A stretch of 64,000 bases of DNA from Betaproteobacteria bacterium UKL13-2 (GTDB taxonomy: Bacteria > Pseudomonadota > Gammaproteobacteria > Burkholderiales > Usitatibacteraceae). The notes under the pieces are model-generated. The model saw only the letters and a list, made by a program, of their open reading frames with translations, did no database searches and was not told where the DNA came from. The stretch covers positions 1,917,733 through 1,981,732 of the forward strand of contig CP012157.1 of assembly GCA_001602455.1 (NCBI GenBank), given 5' to 3'. This document shows, in pieces, positions 28,785-37,058 of the stretch. Position numbers and translations under genes: made by a program. Positions within the stretch are counted from its first letter, which is position 1, and the number at the start of each line of letters is the position of its first letter.

Positions 28785-28895
28785 TCAATGTGAACGCTGC
28801 TGTCGGCCACGGCCACGGCCGCGCAGGCCCAGGCCCAGGCCCGCCAGCGCCAAGGCGGCGGCTCGTCTGCTGAGTTGTCTTGGTCTTGTGTACAT
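28785..28895 (-). pseudogene. truncated duplicate of the start of the porin-like gene
   Basis: ATG at 28895 begins MYTRPRQLSRRAAALALAGLGL, nearly the same as the signal peptide of the porin-like gene at 35.6 kb (MLTKPRQLSRRAAALALASLGLL). After about 22 codons it degenerates to a Gly/Arg-rich tail and stops at 36 codons. It is the gene-start part of a 143-bp duplicated segment. Confidence 0.75.
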
Positions 28896-28985
28896 CAATG
28901 CATCTCCTCGGCGTGACCCGCGTCGTGGTCGACGGGCCTGAAATTGAGTGAGAGCTTGCTGGCCTAGCGTTGAATTTGCGTTGAA
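28843..28985. repeat. 143-bp direct repeat, left copy
   Basis: It matches 35555-35699 at high identity, sharing CATCAATGCATCTCCTCGG, TGAAATTGAGTGAGAGCTTG and GGCCTAGCGTTGAATTTGCG. The segment covers the 5' end of the porin-like gene, its ribosome-binding site and upstream region. The two copies flank the 6.7-kb transporter and signalling operon in the same orientation. Confidence 0.88.
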
Positions 28986-29159
28986 CGAGCCCGGTTCTGG
29001 GCGGTGGTTTTTGCCCAAAGAAAAAACCTTTTTGTCTTATTTGCGATTGAGCATTCATGCGGTTCAATCTGGCAATCTTGGTGGTGGCCAAAACATGGGC
29101 ACACAGGGTCAGCACAGTGGCCGCACGCTGCAGGGCCAGCCAGCGGCTCAGAGCTTGCA
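28986..29159. other. non-coding gap between the transporter and the duplicated leader
   Basis: Downstream of the Na/Pi-type gene. No gene or clear terminator is visible, and open frames here are shadows of neighbouring coding strands. Confidence 0.4.
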
Positions 29160-30776
29160 TCACTTTGGATGGTCGGGCGAGGCGGCTGGGCCGTCCAGCA
29201 GCAGCACATAACGCCGCGCCAGCCAGACGCAGCGCTCAAACACCGTGGTGGCGCTGAACACCGCCTGGCGCAGGCCGGGTTCCAGATCGCTGCCTTGCAG
29301 GCGGCGGCGGATGCTGTCCATCAGATCCGAGCGATCATGGGTGAGGCTGCGCAGCAGCTCCAGTTCTTCGGCGTCGGGCTGGGCGAGTGCGGCGGTTTCG
29401 GCCAGGGTCTCCAGCACTATGTGCAGGCTTTGCACCAGATGGTCCAGCAGCTGGGCGACGGTGGGGTCGCTCATCACGGCCCGGGTGCTCTGATGCAGTT
29501 CCGCCAGCGACTCTTGCAATGAGCCGAGCAGGCGGTTGCGGTCGCGCAGCACCATGCTGCGCTCCAGAACATCGCGGCTGCGTTGGCGGTCGGCCAGCTC
29601 TACCAAGAATTGCTCGCAGAGCTGCAGCACCTGGCTTTCGGCGGCCTGGCGTTTGTCTGCGGATGCAAGGGCGGCAGGCGCGTCTTGCCGCAGTGCGTCG
29701 AGATAAGCGGGCAGGCAGGCGAGCAGGCGTTGCTGCTCTTTGTCGGCCAGCAGCAGGGCGGTTTCGGCTTCGTCCAGGGCCTCGTCATGCACAAAGTGCG
29801 GCTTGCTCAGGTTCTCCTGCAGCGAGGGCGCGGCCCAAGCTTCCAGCCAGCGCAGGCTGGGCTTTTCTAGGGTGCGGCTGCCCAGATCGCTGAGCAGTTG
29901 CACCACCATGTAGAAGGCCGCGAAGCGGGCCGGCAAGCCTAGCTGGAAGTGGTCCAGCAGGCGGTTGAAAGGGTCGTCCAAGAGCCAGCGGTTGCAGGCG
30001 TAGAAGATAAAGGTGAGCAGCAGGCCCTGCAGGCGCAACAGAACCTGGAACAGCACCAATTGGCGGGCGCTGCCCTGCAAGCGGCCGGCCAAGTTCCAGG
30101 CCGAGACGGCGGAACCCAGGCCTGCGCCCATCACCAGCATGGTGCCGCCGTTCCAGCTGATCAGGCCGCCGGCTGCCAGGCTCATGGTGATGACCACCAC
30201 CGTGGTCGAAGACTGCGCGACCCACGCCACTGCCGCACCGATGGCGAAGCTGGGCAGCAGCCAGAGGCCCAGCTCGCTGATGTGCAGGCGCAGCCAGGGT
30301 TCGGTGCGCAGCAAGGCGGCGCCGCTCTTGATGAAGTCGGTGCCCAAGAACAGCAGGCCCAAGCCCAGCAGGGCGCCCACGGCGTGGCGCCAGCGGGTGG
30401 ACTGGTCGATTTGCTGGTAGTAGGCAATGCCGGTCAAGCCGACCAAGCACAGTGCCAGGGCATGCAGATCAATGGCGGCCACCAGGACCAGCAGCGAGGT
30501 GCCGATATTGGCCCAGCGGATGATGGGAAAGGCGCGCTTGCGGTCCATGGCACCGGCGGTGACCAGGGAGACCAACACGTGAATCACCGCATTGACGCTT
30601 TGCATCACCGCCCCGGCCAGCAGGCCGAATAATGCCAGCGAGCCCGCGCCGGTGACAGCACGCGCAATCAGTTGGCGCAGGCGCCGACCGATCACCTGGC
30701 GCAAGTTGTTGCTGACCAGGCGGATGCCGATGAAGAACAGGCCCAGCCCTGCGAACAGGCTGAAAAAGATGCTCAT
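29160..30776 (-). CDS. Na/Pi-cotransporter-family protein with PhoU-like C-terminal half
   Basis: 538 residues. The N-terminal about 310 residues hold the duplicated transport domain with hydrophobic segments. The second repeat keeps the conserved AQSSTTVVVITMSLAAGGLI, but the first reads MQSVNAVIHVLVSLVTAGAM, where the usual QSS becomes QSV. The C-terminal part is helical and resembles PhoU-like domains of NptA/YjbB proteins. It is the last gene of an operon with STAS, SpoIIE-type and PstS-like genes (19 bp after the STAS gene). Likely phosphate transport across the inner membrane, possibly regulated by the adjacent proteins. Confidence 0.85.
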   Translation of the reverse strand: MSIFFSLFAGLGLFFIGIRLVSNNLRQVIGRRLRQLIARAVTGAGSLALFGLLAGAVMQSVNAVIHVLVSLVTAGAMDRKRAFPIIRWANIGTSLLVLVAAIDLHALALCLVGLTGIAYYQQIDQSTRWRHAVGALLGLGLLFLGTDFIKSGAALLRTEPWLRLHISELGLWLLPSFAIGAAVAWVAQSSTTVVVITMSLAAGGLISWNGGTMLVMGAGLGSAVSAWNLAGRLQGSARQLVLFQVLLRLQGLLLTFIFYACNRWLLDDPFNRLLDHFQLGLPARFAAFYMVVQLLSDLGSRTLEKPSLRWLEAWAAPSLQENLSKPHFVHDEALDEAETALLLADKEQQRLLACLPAYLDALRQDAPAALASADKRQAAESQVLQLCEQFLVELADRQRSRDVLERSMVLRDRNRLLGSLQESLAELHQSTRAVMSDPTVAQLLDHLVQSLHIVLETLAETAALAQPDAEELELLRSLTHDRSDLMDSIRRRLQGSDLEPGLRQAVFSATTVFERCVWLARRYVLLLDGPAASPDHPK

Positions 30777-30795
30777 GAGCCCGTGTGAATCCGCG

Positions 30796-31140
30796 TCAGG
30801 CGTTCAGTTGTCGCAGGCCTTCGCTGCGGTCGGCCACGCTGTCGATGATCTGCAGAAAACCGCTGATCTCGAAGACTTCGCGCACATGCTGGCGCATGCC
30901 GCAGAGCAGCAGCCGGCCTTGCGCCTGCTTGGCCCGCTTGGCGGCCATCAGCACCACGCGCAGGCCGGCGCTGGAGATGTAGTCCACTGCGGAAAAATCC
31001 AGCAAGGCGCGGGCGTTGGGCGTGGCAAACAGATCTTGTGTGGCCTGCTCGAAGGCGCTGGCGGTGGCACTGTCGATACGCCCCTTGAGGCTGACCAGGC
31101 GGGTGCCTTGTTCATCGTTGATGTCGTGTTCGAAGCTCAT
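30796..31140 (-). CDS. STAS-domain anti-sigma factor antagonist (RsbV/SpoIIAA-like)
   Basis: 114 residues with the STAS fold. The phosphorylation-site loop reads DFSAVDYISSAGLRVV, with Ser57 as the expected target. It follows the gene for a SpoIIE-type phosphatase/HATPase protein by 61 bp, so a partner switch is suggested: the HATPase domain would phosphorylate this protein and the PP2C domain dephosphorylate it. No sigma factor is encoded nearby. Confidence 0.88.
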   Translation of the reverse strand: MSFEHDINDEQGTRLVSLKGRIDSATASAFEQATQDLFATPNARALLDFSAVDYISSAGLRVVLMAAKRAKQAQGRLLLCGMRQHVREVFEISGFLQIIDSVADRSEGLRQLNA

Positions 31141-31201
31141 GGCGGGGACTCTTTCTTTGGCAAAGGGGTTTGGTGGTTTTGGGGCGCTGGCCTTCCGGCC
31201 G

Positions 31202-33742
31202 TTAGCGCTTCAGGGTCTTGAGCAGCACGATCAAGTTGCCGCTGCCGTCATAGAAGGCGCGCACCTCGTCCATCATGGTTTTGACCATATGCACGCCCAG
31301 GCCGCCCACGGCGCGCTCTTCCACGCCGGCTTCGAGGCTGGGGGCGGGCGCTTCCACAAAGGGGTCGAAGGGTGGAGCGTCGTCTTTGACGATGATTTCC
31401 AGCCACTCGTCCGAGCGTGACAGCCGCACATTGATGAGACGGTTGGGCGCGCCGTGGAGGCCGTGCTGGATGGTGTTGGTGAGCAGCTCTTCCAGACAGA
31501 GGTTGACGGCAAAGGCCACGTCCGGCCGCTCGGTCAGGGCCTGGTCCACGGCCTCGGCCAGATGGGCGATCTCCTCGACACGGCTGAGCAGCGTGTGCTC
31601 CAGCAGCAAGGTTTTGTTATTCAGTTCCTGGGGGGCGTGGCTCACGGTCATAGCTCCTAGGTCTAGTGGGTAGGCGGACGGGGCGGTGGAATCGGGATGG
31701 GCATCGCTGAGCGCCACGCAGTCTTCGCGCGCCTTGCGGCACAGCAACAGGGCGGTCAGGTCGTCGCTGGGTTCGGCGCCGCCGACGAAGTCGGCCACAT
31801 CGCGCACCAGACTGACCAGCTTGGCGGCGGCTTGCGGCTCTTGGTTTCGCTGCAGCCACGAGATCAGGTGTTTTTCGCCGTAGGCGTTTTCGGCAGCGTC
31901 GAAGGCTTCGGTGATGCCGTCGGTGTAGAGCAGGAGCGTGTCGCCGTAGGCCAAATGTGCGTGGCGGCGGCTATAGCTCATGCCGGGCATCACGCCCAGG
32001 GCGATGTCGTTCGCGCAGTCCAGGTTCAGCACCTCGCCTTGGGCGGTGCGCAGAAGCGGCGGGGGATGGCCGGCGCTGGCGTAGGCCAAGCTACCGTCAC
32101 GCGGGTCGTAGATGCAGTAGCAAGCGGTGACGAACAGTTCCATCGGGTTGCGCCCGCTGAGCAGATCGTTGGCGCGGCCCAGCACCTCTTCGGGGCCCAG
32201 CTCGTCTTGGGCCAGGTCTTGCAGCACGGTGCGTGAGACGGCCATGAAAAAGGCCGCGCCCACACCCTTGCCCGCCACATCGGCGACCAGAAAGCCCCAG
32301 CGGCCCTCCGACAGCGCAAAGCAGTCATAAAAGTCACCGCCCAGCTCGCGCGCCGGGTGCATGCAGGCCTGCATGGAGAAGTCGGTCGTGTCGGGGAAAT
32401 GCTGCGGCAGTATGGCCTGCTGCATATCGCGGGCCGATGCCAGCTCTTCTTGCACGCGCAGGGCGGCCAGGTGCAGTTGGTCATTCTTGTCGGCCAGCTC
32501 CAGGGTGCGAAGTTGCACCAAGCGCTCCAACTCGCGCTGGCGCGATTCGTTTTGCTCGCGGATCACATCGAGCAAGCGCCCGACCTCCGAGGCCACGGTG
32601 TTGAAGTTGCCCGCAACCAAAACCAGTTCGTCCTGCGTGTCGATGTGGATGCGGGTGTCCAGCCGGCCGGCGCAGAAGTCTTGCGTGCCTTGCGATAGCC
32701 GGCGCAGCGAGCGCAGGGTGGAGACGTAAATACCAGCAAACAAGTAGGCAATCGCCGCCATTGCGCCCACCAGCAAGGCACCCACCTGCCACTGGCTACG
32801 GCGCAGCTGGGTCAGGCGTTCTTGCAGCATGGCATCTGCCTGCGCGGTGCTGGCCACCAGCAGGGCTTGCGCTTGGGTCAGATTGGCACCGGCGATGGGG
32901 CGCAGCTCAGCGAGGGTCTGGGGCGACTCAAGCACCTTGTCAACCGCGTCTTGCTGGCGTTCGATGCGGGACAGCAGTTCGTCCAGTTGGGCTTGCAAGC
33001 CGGCGCGGTCGTCCGGGGTCAACAACTGCTGCATGCCGGCGTGCAGGGCGGGCGTTGCCTCACTCAGCACCACCTGGGCGGCCACGGCGTAGCTGGTCAG
33101 GCTGTCGCTGGACATGGCCAGCGCGTCTTGCTGTTTGGTCAGGGTCTCCATCACCAGCGGCAGGCGGTGGGTGAGCATCTCGAAGGCCGCGTCCAGTCGG
33201 GGGTCCACATTGAGGCGGTGGGCCCGTCCGCTCTCGCGCATCAATGCCAGCAAGGCGTTGATGGTGCCGGTGTGGGCGGCGAAGCGGCGCTGGGCATCGT
33301 CCTCTTGCGTCCCCAGGTCTTGCAATTGCTGCCACTGCTGCTGCAGGCGCTGGCCCAGCGCGGGCAAGGTGTTGGGCGGGGCACTGGGGGGCAGCTGCGG
33401 GCTGGTGGCCCAGGCCAGCAGGGCTTGCAGTTTGGCTTTGGCCGCCGGGGTCTCGCTGCGCTCGCCGTTGAGTTCACCGCGCTGACGCACCAGCGTGTCG
33501 AGCACGGCAGCCTGCTGCGCCAGCGCGGTCAGGCCGCGGCGTTCCAGCTCAGCGTTTTGCGCGTCTTGGCCGGCTTTGCGCAGCAGCGGCCAGCTCAGCA
33601 AGGCCAGAGTCACCAGCATGACTGATCCGACCAGCAAAAACTTGCGCGAAAAGCTCAGTCGCCCCGACAACCAGCTCGCAGGCGCCAGCACACGGCTCCA
33701 TCGGTATGGTGCCCGTACGGTGGCGGGTACAGCAGCGCTCAT
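31202..33742 (-). CDS. membrane SpoIIE-type PP2C phosphatase fused to RsbW-like HATPase
   Basis: 846 residues in the inner membrane. TM1 is at about 34-52, then a long extracytoplasmic helical region, TM2 at about 320-340 and a HAMP region (LRRLSQGTQDFCAGRLDTRI). The PP2C/SpoIIE domain spans about 445-660 (MQQAILPQHFP, ARELGGDFYDCF, VADVAGKGVGAAFFMA, LLLYTDGITEAF). The C-terminal HATPase has the N-box LEELLTNTIQHGLHG near 754 and GGLGVHMVKTMMDEV near 810. Phosphatase and anti-sigma kinase are thus in one chain. It starts 5 bp after the PstS-like gene, which may provide its signal. Confidence 0.92.
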   Translation of the reverse strand: MSAAVPATVRAPYRWSRVLAPASWLSGRLSFSRKFLLVGSVMLVTLALLSWPLLRKAGQDAQNAELERRGLTALAQQAAVLDTLVRQRGELNGERSETPAAKAKLQALLAWATSPQLPPSAPPNTLPALGQRLQQQWQQLQDLGTQEDDAQRRFAAHTGTINALLALMRESGRAHRLNVDPRLDAAFEMLTHRLPLVMETLTKQQDALAMSSDSLTSYAVAAQVVLSEATPALHAGMQQLLTPDDRAGLQAQLDELLSRIERQQDAVDKVLESPQTLAELRPIAGANLTQAQALLVASTAQADAMLQERLTQLRRSQWQVGALLVGAMAAIAYLFAGIYVSTLRSLRRLSQGTQDFCAGRLDTRIHIDTQDELVLVAGNFNTVASEVGRLLDVIREQNESRQRELERLVQLRTLELADKNDQLHLAALRVQEELASARDMQQAILPQHFPDTTDFSMQACMHPARELGGDFYDCFALSEGRWGFLVADVAGKGVGAAFFMAVSRTVLQDLAQDELGPEEVLGRANDLLSGRNPMELFVTACYCIYDPRDGSLAYASAGHPPPLLRTAQGEVLNLDCANDIALGVMPGMSYSRRHAHLAYGDTLLLYTDGITEAFDAAENAYGEKHLISWLQRNQEPQAAAKLVSLVRDVADFVGGAEPSDDLTALLLCRKAREDCVALSDAHPDSTAPSAYPLDLGAMTVSHAPQELNNKTLLLEHTLLSRVEEIAHLAEAVDQALTERPDVAFAVNLCLEELLTNTIQHGLHGAPNRLINVRLSRSDEWLEIIVKDDAPPFDPFVEAPAPSLEAGVEERAVGGLGVHMVKTMMDEVRAFYDGSGNLIVLLKTLKR

Positions 33743-33747
33743 GTGAC

Positions 33748-34224
33748 TCAGTCGAGGTTGGCGGTTAAGAGCACCTTAACGGCGGCTCCGCTGGGCCTGC
33801 GCGACACATAGCCAATCGCACCCGGCGTGCTCTGCACTAAGCGGGTCACTTCTTCGTCACTGTCCACCTGGCGCGGTGGCAAGCCCATTCCGGTGAAGCT
33901 CTGGCGGGCCCAGAAGGCACGAAGCTGGCCGGGGCTGCGGCCGGTGATTTGGTCATAAAAGGCGCGGCGTATGCCGCTGCCTTCGCGCAGGTCGATGGGC
34001 TGGATGGGCTGACCGTCGGGCCAGCTCTGTTGCTGGCGCAGATAGATCTGAGTAATGCGCTCGGGGCTGATCTTGTTCAGGGCCACATCTTTGTGGGCGA
34101 TGACGATCAGCTCATTACCGGCCAGCGCTGGCTGCACCGCGGTGAAGCACAGCAAGGCCAGCAAAGTGGGCAGTGAGAACAGGGCCAAGCGAGCGCGATG
34201 AACGTGTTGATGATGGAGTTTCAT
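33748..34224 (-). CDS. PstS-like periplasmic phosphate-binding domain protein (short)
   Basis: 158 residues with a signal peptide ending near QPALAG. The mature part resembles the start and end of PBP-like (phosphate ABC-type) domains: ELIVIAHKDVALNKISPERITQIYLRQQ, DLREGSGIRRAFYDQITG, and STPGAIGYVSRRP. It is about half the length of PstS, so it is a single-lobe relative often found with signalling proteins. Gap to the porin-like gene is 13 bp. Confidence 0.82.
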   Translation of the reverse strand: MKLHHQHVHRARLALFSLPTLLALLCFTAVQPALAGNELIVIAHKDVALNKISPERITQIYLRQQQSWPDGQPIQPIDLREGSGIRRAFYDQITGRSPGQLRAFWARQSFTGMGLPPRQVDSDEEVTRLVQSTPGAIGYVSRRPSGAAVKVLLTANLD

Positions 34225-34237
34225 GACCGGCTCCTCC

Positions 34238-35608
34238 TCAGAACACCATGTCCAGCGTGACGCTGAACAGCCGGAGCTTGTTATCGAAGGGCAGCACGGG
34301 CACGGCCAGCGGGCCTGGCGTGTTGGTGTTAGGCGTTCGCACCAAGTCGAGCTGGGTCTTGATCGCCATGTTCTCGCGCCAGTCCCAGCGCAGGCCTACG
34401 CTGACAGAGCGGCTGCTGATGTTGGCGAACTGCTGGGCGCGATCAAAGCCTTGAAGGAGTTGGTTCAACGCGCCGTCGAGTTGAGCGTCCAGGCCGGTGG
34501 GGGCCAGGGCGCTGGTGTTGAGCTTGGCGCTGGAGCGCTTGAGCTGTGCCAGGCTCAAATAGGGCGTGAAGTCCCCGAAGCTGCGTGCCAGCGTGAGGCT
34601 GTAGCCGGTGCCGCGGCCGACCAGATCGTTGTGCGGGTCCATCGAGGTCAGCTCGGCCAACAAGCGCCATTGCTGCCAGTTGCCGTCCAGCCCCACGCTG
34701 GTGTAGACGGGACGGTTGTCGAAGGGATTGCGTAGCGCCTCCAGGCCTTGTGCCTTGGCTTGCAAGCCGGTCAGCATCGTGGGTGGCAGCAGGGGGTTGA
34801 GCGCCATTTGCCGTAGTGCGCCGCTGAGCTGGTTTAGGCCGCTGTTGATCTGGCTGACCTGCTCGGAGCGGAGCGCATAACGGTCAACTTCGGTGCGTGA
34901 GACGCGCACAGTCAGGTGTTGCAGATTGGCGCTGAGGCTGAAGCCACGCAGGCCGTTCAGGCTGGCGTCGGCCGACATGGCGGGTGAGAAATTGTTGAAA
35001 CGGTGGGTGTAGTCGTATCGGCCGCCAAAAACTTGCGCCAGCAGGCTGGCGTCGCCGAGGTTGAGGCGCCATTGCAGATCGGCGCCATCCAGACTGGCCA
35101 CGCTGTTGACCGCGGCGTAGATGGTCGGTGCCGGGCGCACCGTCAGATTGGCATAGCCGATCTCGGCAATGCTCGAGTCGAAGAACAGCGGGCTGCGCAT
35201 GCGGCCCAGATTTAGGTTCAGGCCTTGGCCCAGTTGCTGGCGCAAGGCTGCGATGCGCAGGCGCGGCTGCATGTTCTCACCGGCCCGGGCCACGCCTTGC
35301 ACTTGAAAGGTGGTCCCGCTCAGCGGCTGCCATTCCAACTGCAGGCCCAGCACCGTGTCCATATTGGCCGACCAGCCTTGCTGCACCGGCTTGAGCTGAG
35401 AAAAGGAGGTGATGGCGCCAGCGGTAGCGTTGTTGTTGTGGGCCAGGCCCAAAGTGGCAAAGCCGGAAAAGCGCAGCGGCTTAACAATGCCTTCGCTGCC
35501 TTCAATCACGTCCTCGGCAGCCTGCGTGCTGGCGCTGGCCAGCAGGCCCAAGCTCGCCAGCGCCAAGGCGGCGGCTCGTCTGCTCAGTTGTCTTGGTTTT
35601 GTAAGCAT
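34238..35608 (-). CDS. porin-like outer-membrane beta-barrel protein
   Basis: 456 residues from the ATG at 35608, preceded by GGAG at 8 bp. The signal peptide (QLSRRAAALALASLGLLASASTQAAE) is followed by alternating hydrophobic strands (LRFSGFATLGLAHNNN and others), and the protein ends in a C-terminal phenylalanine (LFSVTLDMVF), as expected for BAM-assembled barrels. It is first gene of the operon with the PstS-like, SpoIIE-type, STAS and Na/Pi-type genes, so it could be the outer-membrane entry for the same substrate. No closer porin family is assigned. Confidence 0.8.
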   Translation of the reverse strand: MLTKPRQLSRRAAALALASLGLLASASTQAAEDVIEGSEGIVKPLRFSGFATLGLAHNNNATAGAITSFSQLKPVQQGWSANMDTVLGLQLEWQPLSGTTFQVQGVARAGENMQPRLRIAALRQQLGQGLNLNLGRMRSPLFFDSSIAEIGYANLTVRPAPTIYAAVNSVASLDGADLQWRLNLGDASLLAQVFGGRYDYTHRFNNFSPAMSADASLNGLRGFSLSANLQHLTVRVSRTEVDRYALRSEQVSQINSGLNQLSGALRQMALNPLLPPTMLTGLQAKAQGLEALRNPFDNRPVYTSVGLDGNWQQWRLLAELTSMDPHNDLVGRGTGYSLTLARSFGDFTPYLSLAQLKRSSAKLNTSALAPTGLDAQLDGALNQLLQGFDRAQQFANISSRSVSVGLRWDWRENMAIKTQLDLVRTPNTNTPGPLAVPVLPFDNKLRLFSVTLDMVF

Positions 35609-35699
35609 CAATGCATCTCCTCGGTGTGACCCGCGTCGTGGTCGACGAGCCTGAAATTGAGTGAGAGCTTGAGGGCCTAGCGTTGAATTTGCGTTGAAT
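35555..35699. repeat. 143-bp direct repeat, right copy
   Basis: Counterpart of 28843-28985 (see there). This copy is the original context: it includes the start codon, ribosome-binding site and upstream DNA of the intact porin-like gene. Confidence 0.88.
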
Positions 35700-36265
35700 C
35701 ACTGCTGGCGGTCTTGGTCAAGGCCTAGCGTTTGAGGCGGCGGCTCGCTTGGCCATATATCGGGGCTGCGGACGAAAGTCGCGAAATCCGGAATCAACTG
35801 TCGAACTCGGGGAGCCACCTCAAGGGTTCAAACGGCGACAGTGTGCACGCGGTGCTGTGCGCTGCGGGCTTTAACATCCGCTGGCTGCTGCGCATGATCG
35901 TGAAAAAGGGCATCGGCCTTTTTTGCGCCTGCTGAAGGCCGCCGGTTTGGGGCGAATTGGCCATCAATTGCGACAAATCTTTGTCTCAATTCCAACCAAA
36001 TCCGATTCGATAAACTTGACCGCGGCTTGAAAATGAATCTTTCAGGGGCAGCCGATTGAGCGCCTCGCTCTACACATTGCTATGGAAGCGCCGATTTAAT
36101 GAATTTTTGAGCGTCACTGTATAAAAGCGCCAAACGCACCTCTGCGCCGCTGTTTTGTTGCTCAGTTTTTTCTTACGCAGCGTATTGATGCCTCTTTTAC
36201 TGCGCACCTCTCGTGTTTAGTTGCCATTTGACTGCCTTTTTGCGGCAATTCGCCGCCTTGCCCCA
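35700..36265. other. 566-bp intergenic stretch with insertion-sequence remnants
   Basis: After the duplicated leader this region contains a C-terminal fragment of an IS5-type transposase (35813-35935), then about 330 bp with no gene, more AT-rich than the operon on its left, running into the 3' end of the larger IS5-family remnant. No promoter is assigned. Confidence 0.5.
35813..35935 (+). pseudogene. IS5-family transposase fragment (C-terminus)
   Basis: The frame reads SHLKGSNGDSVHAVLCAAG then FNIRWLLRMIVKKG, the typical end of IS5-type transposases. No upstream transposase remains, so this is a short relic. Confidence 0.65.
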
Positions 36266-36873
36266 CTACGGACACAACTTCCCCCTCACCATATACAAAT
36301 TACTCAAGGCAAACAGCACGTTAAGCTGTGCATCGTTCTTGGCAATGCCTTGGTAGCGTGTCTTCTTGTGCTTGAAGATATTCTTGACCACATGGAACGG
36401 ATGCTCTACCTTGGCACGAATGCTGGCCTTCAGCTTCTCGTAGGCCAGCGCCAGATCCTTTTGCCAGCACGCAGCCATCTCCTTGAGCGGCTTGCGGCGT
36501 TTGGCAATGCGCCACTTCATCTCAACCGCACGTGCTTGTAGCTTGGCGACGACTTCCTCGCGCTTTGCCGCGCCAACGTAGCCCGCATCTGCACCCATGC
36601 ACGCCTCTTCACCATGCATCAGATTGGCCGTCTGACTGACGTCACTCTCATGCGCGGCTGTACTCACCACCGTGTGCACCAAGCCTGACTGCTCATCCGC
36701 GCCTATGTGTGCTTTCATTCCAAAGTGCCATTGGTTGCCTTTCTTGGCTTGATGCATTTCTGGGTCGCGCTTGCGTGACTTGTTCTTGGTGGAACTGGGC
36801 GCGGCGATCAGGGTGGCGTCAATGAGTGTGCCTTGACTCATGAGCAACCCGCGCTCTTTGAGTAGTGCAGTGA
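36266..36873 (-). pseudogene. IS5-family transposase, N-terminal part missing
   Basis: About 200 codons. The frame enters at VTALLKERGLLMSQGTLIDA next to the IS3 boundary and ends at RGKLCP. It contains the DDE triad context: DATLI, GADAGYVG, and RAKVEHPFHVVKN. The N-terminal part is cut where the IS3-family sequence begins (about 36874), and a stop precedes the joined frame. The gene is interrupted and presumably inactive. Confidence 0.82.
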
Positions 36874-37058
36874 CCTATGCCAATTGGGTTAGGCAAGCCA
36901 AAGCAGGCACGCTAGCTACCATTGACGCCCATCGACTGCAGCCAGTGGGTGACCTGCAAGCCGAAATCAGCCGCCTCAAACGTGAACTGGCCACCGCCTG
37001 TGAGGAGCGTGACATCTTAAAAAAAGCCACCGCGTACTTTGCGAAACTGTCCAAGTGA
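36874..37058 (+). pseudogene. IS3-family OrfA, 5' end missing
   Basis: Coding from about TYANWVRQAKAG to the normal C-terminal leucine-zipper-like part (EISRLKRELATACEERDIL, KKATAYFAKLSK). The helix-turn-helix start is absent because the left end of the element is cut at the IS5 boundary. Its stop overlaps the start of orfB, as usual for IS3 elements with programmed frameshifting. Confidence 0.8.

Noticed and set aside
28711-29163. N-terminal extension of the MaoC-like protein
   Set aside because: The extra residues come from the duplicated porin leader and are not conserved; ATG 28710 has a good ribosome-binding site.
29949-30632. Rightward ORF rich in Gln and Ala opposite the Na/Pi gene
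   Set aside because: Antisense shadow of a high-G+C coding region; no recognisable family.
32822-33625. Rightward 267-codon ORF opposite the SpoIIE-type gene
   Set aside because: Antisense frame with biased composition; the opposite strand has a full domain set.
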